A stretch of 64,000 bases of DNA from the NCBI GenBank assembly GCA_043807765.1, contig JAZDFQ010000095.1, positions 1 through 64,000 on the forward strand. Reading direction: 5' to 3'. This stretch comes from Stygiobacter sp043807765. GTDB taxonomy: Bacteria; Bacteroidota; Ignavibacteria; Ignavibacteriales; Melioribacteraceae. The translations under genes and the position numbers were made by a program. Shown piece by piece: positions 8,105 to 15,513 of this stretch (position 1 is its first letter; each line of letters opens with the position of its first letter). A model generated the notes under the pieces. That model worked only from the letters and a program-made list of their open reading frames with translations, was not told where the DNA came from and made no database searches.

Positions 8105-9214
8105 CTACGGATTACTGCTATTGGCTGTACCGGCTTTTGCTGCCAGTTCATTATTCTCTTTCTTAATTTCCATCTGATTTCTAAATAGATAACTGCCCTG
8201 ACTAATACCCATTAATAAAATTAATTCATCCGGCACCGACCATAATTTCCCTTCAACCAAACTTTTGTAGATAAATAATATCAACGTGGCAACAGTCCAA
8301 AATAAAAATTGAGATTTAGCCATGGTTGGATATTCTTTGCCTTCACTGGTGATGGTGATTAAAGATGATAAACTGGAAAAGAGATTTTTCTTTTTTACTT
8401 GCTGAGCGGTTGAGTTCTTTCCAAGTACATCCTTAATTTCTCCCAACACCTGAGATTGAAAATGACCGGCGCCGCTTGTAATTGCGGATAGTCCCATTAG
8501 TATTACCAGCGAAGTTGGAATTTCCGGAACATTTAGGTGCATTAAGCCAAAGGCGAACACCATGCCGCCAACAGAAACAGTCCACAACGCCATTTGAACA
8601 AGCGGCAGAGACAATTCGGTCTCACTAATTCTCATAACATCAAGAGGGCTGCTTTTAGCTTTGTACTCAAGGAATATAATGATGATAAAAAAGCCAACTA
8701 AGAATATTACCGTCCAAAAAACTCCGCCGGTGCCGTTTCCTATATAAACTTCTTTATCACTTATAACTTGTGCAGATTCAACAGTGCGTTGGCTATCTGC
8801 CGCAGTTGCTTTTTGGGGAGCCCACGTTACTACAGGAAGTACTCTTACCCCAGAAGAATAAATAGGAATTATTAAACTGTCCAAATCAAACAACATCATT
8901 GTTCCTTTAACCGCAAGTTGCTTATCACCAACGGATTTTGAGATTGTTTGATCGGGTGCGGATTCAAATGGAGAAAAAGAGGGACCTTTACACAAAACGT
9001 TGCCGCTTATCCTTCTTGTTTTCTGATCAATGGCGACTAAGCATAGAACCGGATTCATCTCTTTTGTGATATTGGCATTTTCAATGAACACCACTACCGG
9101 ATGAGACCTTAATTGTCCATCCTCCATAATTAGTATTGGCTTGCTCGTTTTATCCTGGGCTTGAGCAGAGGTTACAGTCAGTAATAAGGAAATAAAAACA
9201 AGTAATCTTTTCAC
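8105..9214 (-). CDS. Exported multi-spanning membrane protein with internal duplication
   Basis: I do not recognise this family with certainty. It has a signal peptide (MKRLLVF...SAQAQ), an extracytoplasmic domain to about residue 160 and a membrane segment at about 163-183. Two similar hairpin units follow: one starts QMALWTVSVGG and ends SLVILMGLSAIT, the other starts QFLFWTVATL and ends LILLMGISQGSY. The shared pattern is Q-x-x-x-W-T ... L-I-L-M-G-[IL]-S, which suggests a duplicated two-helix module. The linker between the units is polar (KNSTAQQVKKKN). The tail ends NELAAKAGTANSSNP. An LCAT-like lipase gene lies upstream on the same strand, separated by an insertion. Its function is unknown. 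Confidence 0.8.
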   Translation of the reverse strand: MKRLLVFISLLLTVTSAQAQDKTSKPILIMEDGQLRSHPVVVFIENANITKEMNPVLCLVAIDQKTRRISGNVLCKGPSFSPFESAPDQTISKSVGDKQLAVKGTMMLFDLDSLIIPIYSSGVRVLPVVTWAPQKATAADSQRTVESAQVISDKEVYIGNGTGGVFWTVIFLVGFFIIIIFLEYKAKSSPLDVMRISETELSLPLVQMALWTVSVGGMVFAFGLMHLNVPEIPTSLVILMGLSAITSGAGHFQSQVLGEIKDVLGKNSTAQQVKKKNLFSSLSSLITITSEGKEYPTMAKSQFLFWTVATLILFIYKSLVEGKLWSVPDELILLMGISQGSYLFRNQMEIKKENNELAAKAGTANSSNP

Positions 9215-9247
9215 GGTTTTATCCTCCTATCATTTGTTAATTAGTAA

Positions 9248-9451
9248 GTCAGGTTACGCAAAATAATATTTTGAATTGCCACGACCTTCATGTCGTGGGA
9301 TAATAAACAAAAAAATAAATGGCTTTAGCCAAAATCACTGCTACAATTGGGCTAAAGCCCATTTCTTCTTGTTAATCTGATCCCCGACCCGCCTACAGCA
9401 GGCATGCATAAATGTCGGGGCAATTCTATTACAAGTTTTGCGTAAGATGAA
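9248..9451. mobile_element. MITE-like insertion, copy 2 (204 bp, composite core)
   Basis: Left end GTCAGGTTACGCA (9248-9260); right end TGCGTAAGATGAA (9439-9451), whose reverse complement is TTCATCTTACGCA. It is flanked by TTAGTAA (9241-9247) and TTAATAA (9452-9458). The core has its own inverted ends (GAATTGCC / GGCAATTC) and several palindromes: cacgac-cttcat-gtcgtg, ggctttagcc, gggctaaagccc and ccccgac...gtcgggg. The ends match copy 1 at TTACGCA; the core does not. Confidence 0.7.
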
Positions 9452-9479
9452 TTAATAAATTTTGTTCACTCTACCTACA

Positions 9480-10781
9480 CTATTCCTTGAAATCCAATTC
9501 CATTGGCGGCTGCCATTTGTCTTTTGTAACACCGGGAACACTTCTGCCCCATGTGTTGCCGTGATAATCTTTTCTTCCGGTAAAATGCCTAACTATTAAG
9601 CGGTGAATCATATTCATGTTTGGAATCATTCCGTGAAAACCGGTTGCGGCAGATATAGCTTTGTCCTGTAATTCCCAGTAACCAAAATCATCGGGAGTTA
9701 CAACTACAAGATTTTCCGGTTTTAAAAAACTAGGAATAGCTCCTTCGAACGGAACAGTGCCATCGCCGGTTAGTTTTCTCTCTTCAACATTATTGCTTTC
9801 CCATTTATTATCTCTATCGGATGAACTAAATTCAAAATCGGGACCTTTAGGAGTTGAAACAATCTTTAGTCTTACTCTCGTTGTTGTATTTACGCCAACT
9901 ACCGCGAGCCAATCGTTGTTAGCTAAACCGGAGTTCTTCAATGTAAACGATTCAACTTTATCTCTATGTTTGGATGCCGATGACAAAAGAGCGTTAAACA
10001 ATTCTTCCGCTTGCTGTTTCGGGTTTTTACTATTCACAGCATAAAGCCTTATATATTCTTCAAGCGTTTGATAAATACTCCGTTGCCACAATGAAGGATC
10101 GTACAAATCTTTCTGCGGAAGTTTGGGATCTACAGTTAAACCCGGACAGGAAGGAAGCAGATGATACAATGCCGGTGTAACGCGGGCAGATTCTCTTTCC
10201 CGCGAACTTGGCGATGACACTCCCAAATTTGCTGTTCCGGTGGTTACTTTTATTACAGCTTCGTAAGAACCTTTGAACGGTGTTGCGAGTGTTACAACTT
10301 TGGCAACCTTGCTTTGCTTGCCTTTGGTTTGCATGTAGCCGGTTATAACAAGTCCGCCCATTGAATGACCAACAAGATTAACTTTTGGATTTTCTGTATA
10401 ACCATCCTTTACGTAATTGCGCATCAGCTTAGTGCGTTCAATTACCTCATTAACAAAAAGAGAAAGCTCTTCTTCAATAAGATCAAGCGGCTGGCGCCAG
10501 TCGTAGGCAAAAGGATAAACGGGAACCGGCTTATCTTCCTTCTCGCGTAAGTTATAACGCAGTTCTTCCGCCAGTTCATTGTATGCGATAGACATAATGT
10601 TATCGGGTTGAATGCGTGCCGGCTCATTTACTTCGAAACGTGTGTTGTCGGGGTGAAGTGAAATTCTTGTGTAATCTTTGGAAAGGACAGACCAGACTGT
10701 TTCGGGAGAGATTGGGTATTCATCCCTTAGGTTTGTTGCTGTAATGCCCGGAACAATAATTACAGGATTAGGAAGTGCCAT
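9480..10781 (-). CDS. LCAT-like alpha/beta hydrolase (lipase/acyltransferase)
   Basis: Resembles the lecithin:cholesterol acyltransferase / phospholipase family. An N-terminal VIIVPGITATNLRDE oxyanion-type loop is followed by PFAYDWRQPL (about 90-99), the hallmark of this family, then the nucleophile elbow GHSMGG with Ser140. GDGTVPFEGA and TGFHGMIPN later in the chain fit the Asp and His regions. There is no signal peptide, so it may be cytoplasmic or exported another way. At 433 aa it is within range. The substrate is unknown. It lies 332 bp downstream of the Roc-COR-TIR gene on the same strand, but the gap argues against tight coupling. Confidence 0.87.
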   Translation of the reverse strand: MALPNPVIIVPGITATNLRDEYPISPETVWSVLSKDYTRISLHPDNTRFEVNEPARIQPDNIMSIAYNELAEELRYNLREKEDKPVPVYPFAYDWRQPLDLIEEELSLFVNEVIERTKLMRNYVKDGYTENPKVNLVGHSMGGLVITGYMQTKGKQSKVAKVVTLATPFKGSYEAVIKVTTGTANLGVSSPSSRERESARVTPALYHLLPSCPGLTVDPKLPQKDLYDPSLWQRSIYQTLEEYIRLYAVNSKNPKQQAEELFNALLSSASKHRDKVESFTLKNSGLANNDWLAVVGVNTTTRVRLKIVSTPKGPDFEFSSSDRDNKWESNNVEERKLTGDGTVPFEGAIPSFLKPENLVVVTPDDFGYWELQDKAISAATGFHGMIPNMNMIHRLIVRHFTGRKDYHGNTWGRSVPGVTKDKWQPPMELDFKE

Positions 10782-11113
10782 AGCTAAACCTCCTTATAAT
10801 GAGTGGAAAGATTTTTAAGCGTTTTGAGAAATTGGAATTTTGTTACAAAGCTTTTAGGTAAATCTGCAAACCGTTTTACCACCCGGGAATTCTTGAGGAA
10901 TTGAAACAATGATACTAATTAAAGAACTCGAATAAATTTATTACTTATGTACGGTGCAGTATTATTTCCATTAACAGTAAATAGGTCTTTTGCTTGTCGC
11001 TACTTTAATGCTTTTTTGGAAGAAATAAATGTAATTGGTACGTCTTGCCGAGCCTTCATGTCGTAATACCAATTTATAATGTTAGACAACAGCCTTATAA
11101 AGTAGTACCGCTA
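10782..11113. other. Intergenic region between LCAT-like and Roc-COR-TIR genes
   Basis: No gene is supported. It contains an imperfect inverted repeat (attggtacg ... cgtaataccaat, about 11032-11071) around gccttcatgtcg, similar to part of the core of the insertion at 9248-9451, and a small hairpin AGTAG-taccg-CTACT at the 3' end of the Roc-COR-TIR gene. Confidence 0.5.
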
Positions 11114-13474
11114 CTATATACTTTTAATTGGTTTAGTTCCATGCACCTTTACAAAACCAAAGTCAAACATCTTTTTGCTTGAGGTTATTTCTATAGCGAT
11201 TTCTTCGACTGACTTTGAAATCGAAGTCCAAGCTTCATCTTTATCTTTGAAACTTTTTACCGGCTTAGTGCCCTTTGGCAAACCTTGAATCTTTGCAAAG
11301 GAAGCTTTACTCCAATTGCATTTACGCACAAAAATGGGAATTACTATGGCATCTTTCAGCTCGTGTCTTTCAATCGCTCTTTTCATTTCAATATCGTAGC
11401 AGTAATCGGAAGCAAGAAAATCCGCGCTAATTAACAAACAAATTATATCCGCACTTTCCAGATTATCTTTTATTTTTTTATCCCACTCTTCACCCGGATA
11501 AATTTTCCTATCATCCCATGTATTAACAAGATTTTGCCGTTTCAAGATTTTCAGATGTGTTTCTAGCTGGTTTTTGTAAAACTCATCTTTATGACTGTAA
11601 CTGATAAATACTTTCACTCCTTCTGTTTTAGCTTTTTCAATATCCACGCCGTTAAGTAGTTCTCTTACATTAACAGTAACAATGTTTCCATCAACATATT
11701 CTTGGCAAGTTGAAATATTTTTCTTCTCAAGCTCCAGCAACTTATTATAAAGAATACTTGTCTTAGGCGCGCCGGGAATCGGTACCATTTCATTCGACAA
11801 AAGATTCTTAATATCGGCATGAATTCTTTCGAAGTCGCTTCTTATCAAAGTGAGTAGTCTTCTTCTTTTTTCAGAAGGTCCTTGAATACTAATAAAAACA
11901 TTTTTCTCTGCTACATCTGCTTTAACCAACGCTTTGCATCCATCAAGCTGAAGAATAACACCGGACCGCCAGCGCTCTTGTCCTTCGCTTAAAGTGTATG
12001 TTCGCACAATAAAACGGGGAAGCAATCCGCTTGGCAGAATAGTGTAATGATATTGAAAGTTGAGGCATTCTTCCGCAATAAAATTCTTTACTTCTTTTGG
12101 TTCTTGCTTATCCAATAATTCCGGAATTAGAAAATGGTCTTGTCCATCGGGGAAGTTAAAACAAAGTTCAAAGCGTTTTAACAAGTCCAAAAGGAAGCAG
12201 TGCATGTTTGCGGGATAATTTTTCTTATCAAGAATTTTTGGTAAGTCGTCTGCAGTTATCTCACCCTTATTTTCATCCAGCAGTTTGGAGTTGAGAATTT
12301 TATAAATCCCATTTGTAAGCCAGTGAGGATTTAGCACATGTTTATCACTTAGACGGGGATCATCTTTATAATTAAGAGCTATACCTAGCTGATGCAAATA
12401 ACCGGCAAGTAGTTCGTGCGCGTTATCTTCGGTTTCCCCATGCTTGCTGCAAAACTTTTTGAACTGCTCAAAGGAGAGATAATTCTCATCAATTTTAGAA
12501 ATCTCTTCCTTTATTTTAAACCAAACTGCCGGAAAAGGGGTGCGTAGATTTTCTAAAGAATTGGTTTCCCGTTTTATTGTTTTTAACAACAGTGCAATGC
12601 CCGTATTGTCTTCGCAGTCGGTTTTAATAAATTCTTTTATGAAGGGATACTTTTCTTTTAATGCGTTACGGTTAAGATCAAAAGGATGCGCATTTATTTT
12701 ATTTAAAACAACCACAACCGGGGAATTACCGCCGAAGCTCGAAATTAGTTTTAACCAATATTCGGCGTCGTTATCTTCAAGACCGCCGCGCCCGTCTAGA
12801 ACAAGCAGATAGAGGCTCCTTTCTGTTAAAAAGAATTGATGGGTTCCATGCATTATATCCTGTCCCCCAAAATCCCAAACATTAAGCCTAACTTTATCTT
12901 TCTTTTTTAATTCCAGATCCCATTCTGTTATCTTAATTCCATCTGTTTTTCTTTGCCGTTTATTAAACGCTTTGTGCACAAGGCGGTTAACCAAAGAGGT
13001 TTTACCTACTTCACCTCTGCCTACCAAAATTAATTTTGCTTCGTTTAACGGGCGCTTGCCTTCTCTTGTTCTAAAGTAATACTCAAGAATATTTTTAGGG
13101 TATGACGGTGTTAATTTCTTTTCAATTACTTCATAATAAGTAGGTCCCAAAATATCGGGTGGAATATTTAGTGAAGGGTTATTATGAAGGCAAATCTCTT
13201 TAATGCTTTGTAGTCCATTCATTGATTCCGGGAGTTGAGTCAGTTGATTATTGGAAACAAAGAGCTTTTGCAGATTAACCAGAGCACCAATTTCAGAAGG
13301 AATCTGAGTCAGCTGATTATAGGAAACAGAGAGAGCTTGCAGATTAACAAGATTAAAAAGATCAACCGGCAGCTCGCTTAATCTAAGCCCGGAAAGAACT
13401 AACGCGGTGGCTTTATCATCTCTTGCTTTTGCAATTCTGTTAAGTGCTTCGCGGTAATCCCCTTGTCGGCTCAT
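11114..13474 (-). CDS. LRR-Roc-COR-TIR multidomain protein
   Basis: A 786-aa signalling-type protein. Leucine-rich repeats span about residues 23-107 (LQALSVSYNQLTQIPSEIG type). A Roc Ras-like GTPase follows, with P-loop GRGEVGKTS (152-160), DFGGQ (201-205) and a G4 motif NKIN (258-261) where NKxD is usual. A COR-like region spans roughly 330-600. A C-terminal TIR domain starts at KVFISYSHKD (621), with a candidate catalytic Glu696 in SDYCYDIEM. Bacterial TIR domains can be NADases used in antiviral defence, and LRR-Roc-COR proteins are GTP-regulated dimers. A sensor-switch-effector defence role is therefore plausible but inferred. The next genes on the strand are a lipase and a membrane protein. 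Confidence 0.92.
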   Translation of the reverse strand: MSRQGDYREALNRIAKARDDKATALVLSGLRLSELPVDLFNLVNLQALSVSYNQLTQIPSEIGALVNLQKLFVSNNQLTQLPESMNGLQSIKEICLHNNPSLNIPPDILGPTYYEVIEKKLTPSYPKNILEYYFRTREGKRPLNEAKLILVGRGEVGKTSLVNRLVHKAFNKRQRKTDGIKITEWDLELKKKDKVRLNVWDFGGQDIMHGTHQFFLTERSLYLLVLDGRGGLEDNDAEYWLKLISSFGGNSPVVVVLNKINAHPFDLNRNALKEKYPFIKEFIKTDCEDNTGIALLLKTIKRETNSLENLRTPFPAVWFKIKEEISKIDENYLSFEQFKKFCSKHGETEDNAHELLAGYLHQLGIALNYKDDPRLSDKHVLNPHWLTNGIYKILNSKLLDENKGEITADDLPKILDKKNYPANMHCFLLDLLKRFELCFNFPDGQDHFLIPELLDKQEPKEVKNFIAEECLNFQYHYTILPSGLLPRFIVRTYTLSEGQERWRSGVILQLDGCKALVKADVAEKNVFISIQGPSEKRRRLLTLIRSDFERIHADIKNLLSNEMVPIPGAPKTSILYNKLLELEKKNISTCQEYVDGNIVTVNVRELLNGVDIEKAKTEGVKVFISYSHKDEFYKNQLETHLKILKRQNLVNTWDDRKIYPGEEWDKKIKDNLESADIICLLISADFLASDYCYDIEMKRAIERHELKDAIVIPIFVRKCNWSKASFAKIQGLPKGTKPVKSFKDKDEAWTSISKSVEEIAIEITSSKKMFDFGFVKVHGTKPIKSI

Positions 13475-13996
13475 AATTACTCATGTAATATGTTTACAAT
13501 TACAACTTAAATAATAAAGAATGCTGAATCAATAAAATAGTAGCGTTAAATAACGCGCGCTTTTCGTTAACTGTTGTTTCACAACTAAATGCTTTCGTAA
13601 AGACGCCATTAATGGCGTCTCTACATTAAAAACTACTACCTATGCTGTCACAGATCATTCCGCGACAGTAAATAAATACGCTTTCATTCGTCATGGTAGG
13701 ACCATGACGACGGAGGAAAAAAATTAATTATGCGACACCCACCTAAAGGAACTTCGGTTTATTTGGTATTCTTTTCTTATAGATGTTTTATCCCGTGGAA
13801 TTTTTAGCTCCGTTAGGAGCAACAAATCTATAGAGTAATGAACGCCAATATTTGTTAAGTCCCTTTAGGGACGGAATAGAACCCGGTTCTGAGGATTTTG
13901 TACTATGCTTCCAAAACAATTCTTGACTACCACAGGGAATATTCGTTTTTTGTAAACGGGATTAGGTAAAATTGTTTACACTGAAGAGAATAAGTA
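13475..13996. repeat. 522-bp intergenic region dense in palindromes
   Basis: No gene is supported. It holds the perfect 20-bp palindrome AGACGCCATTAATGGCGTCT (13601-13620), the hairpin CGTCATGGT-agg-ACCATGACG (13689-13709), GCTCCGTTAGGAGC (13807-13820) and GTCCCTTTAGGGAC (13859-13872). Promoters for both divergent genes must lie here. GAAGAGAA at about 13983 serves the plus-strand gene. Confidence 0.6.
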
Positions 13997-15280
13997 ATGG
14001 CGCATCTAACAATTAAATCCGCATATAAAAATTTAGCCGATAGAATTAATAGATTTCCGCAAGGGGCGCCTCAATCGGAATTACTTTTCAAAATTTTGCA
14101 AACTCTGTTCTCGGAAAAAGAAGCGGGATTTGTTTCGCTTCTTCCTATCAAACCATTTACGGTTCAAAAAGCAGCTATATTAACAAAAAAACCTTTGGCG
14201 GAAACGCAGAACATGCTGGAAGAACTTTCTTCGAGAGGAATTTTACTCGATGTTGAAATCAACGGACGCACGGAATATTCTTTACCGCCGCCAATGGCGG
14301 GATTTTTTGAATTCAGCCTTATGCGTATACGGAATGATGTTGACCAGAAAGTATTGTCGGAGCTCTTTTATCAATACTTAAACGTAGAAGAAGATTTTAT
14401 TAAGCAGTTGTTCACGCAAGGAGAAACACAAGTTGGAAGAACATTTGTAAACGAGGAAGCTCTTAGTGAGAATAACAAAATTGAAATACTGGATTATGAA
14501 AAAGCCAGCGAGGTAATTAAAACTGCAAGTCATAGGGGTGTTGGTATGTGCTATTGCCGCCACAAGATGGAACACCTTGGCAAAGCATGCGATGCACCAA
14601 TGGATATCTGCATGACGTTCAACGATACGGCATCATCATTAATCAAACATAACATCGCTCGTGAAGTGGATGTGAACGAAGGAATGGATTTGCTTCAACT
14701 GGCGTATGAAAAAAATCTTGTTCAGTTTGGAGAGAATGTAAGAGAGAAAGTAAGTTTCATTTGCAACTGCTGCGGGTGCTGCTGCGAAGCAATGCTGGCG
14801 GCAAAGAAATTCGGAATGCTTCATCCCGTGCATACAACAAATTACATCCCGGAAATTAAATACGATGCTTGCAACGGCTGCGGAAAGTGTGTGGATGCTT
14901 GTCCGGTTGAAGCGATGGCTTTGATTTCTGCGAATGATCCAATCAAAAAGAAAAAGAAGAAAGCTAAATTGGATGAAGAACTTTGTCTGGGTTGTGGAGT
15001 GTGTGTTAGAGTTTGTCCGGAAAAAAGTTTACTTCTTACGGCAAGAAAGCAGAGAGTAATAACGCCGTTGAATGGCGCGCATAGAATTGTTTCGATGGCA
15101 ATTGAGCGGGGCAAACTTCAGAATTTAATTTATGATAATTATGCTTTGTGGAATCACCGCGCAATGGCGGCAATACTCGGAGTTATTCTAAAGCTTTCTC
15201 CAATAAAACAAGTTATGGCAAGCCGGCAAATAAAATCACGCTATCTAGAACACTTGCTTTCGAATTACAATAAAAACTGA
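13997..15280 (+). CDS. 4Fe-4S dicluster protein with cysteine-rich central region
   Basis: A 427-aa cytoplasmic iron-sulfur protein. The N-terminal third has a winged-helix look (TVQKAAILTKKPLAETQNMLEELSSRGILLD). The central region carries clustered cysteines (CYCRHKM...CDAPMDICM, then CNCCGCCCEAM). Two classic ferredoxin motifs follow, CNGCGKCVDACPVEA and CLGCGVCVRVCPEKS, joined by a lysine-rich loop. The C-terminus is basic with no obvious membrane anchor. This arrangement occurs in proteins annotated only as 4Fe-4S binding; the electron partner is not evident from the neighbours, which are convergent or divergent. Confidence 0.85.
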   Translation: MAHLTIKSAYKNLADRINRFPQGAPQSELLFKILQTLFSEKEAGFVSLLPIKPFTVQKAAILTKKPLAETQNMLEELSSRGILLDVEINGRTEYSLPPPMAGFFEFSLMRIRNDVDQKVLSELFYQYLNVEEDFIKQLFTQGETQVGRTFVNEEALSENNKIEILDYEKASEVIKTASHRGVGMCYCRHKMEHLGKACDAPMDICMTFNDTASSLIKHNIAREVDVNEGMDLLQLAYEKNLVQFGENVREKVSFICNCCGCCCEAMLAAKKFGMLHPVHTTNYIPEIKYDACNGCGKCVDACPVEAMALISANDPIKKKKKKAKLDEELCLGCGVCVRVCPEKSLLLTARKQRVITPLNGAHRIVSMAIERGKLQNLIYDNYALWNHRAMAAILGVILKLSPIKQVMASRQIKSRYLEHLLSNYNKN

Positions 15281-15368
15281 TCAAGCCGTTTCAATTATAT
15301 GTTAATAATTCATTTTGATTTGCAGTGCTTCGTTTCTCAATTAGATCAATGATGTCGTTTTAAGTTTT

Positions 15369-15488
15369 GGGCTAAAGCCCATTATACTTTTTGCACTATC
15401 CCAGCGTTCTCGCCTCGCTAAGACGCGAGTCGAAGCGCTTAAGCGCTGGGCTAATAATTCAAAAGTTTCCTATTGGACTTTAGTCCAA
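15369..15488. repeat. Three-palindrome repeat, copy 1
   Basis: In order: GGGCTAAAGCCC (15369-15380); a GC-rich hairpin CCCAGCG...CGCTGGG (15400-15450) containing AGCGCTTAAGCGCT; and TTGGACTTTAGTCCAA (15473-15488). The same order is found on the opposite strand at 60939-61027. It lies between convergent genes. Confidence 0.7.
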
Positions 15489-15513
15489 AAGTTGAGCAAA
15501 GTATTATTGGAAA

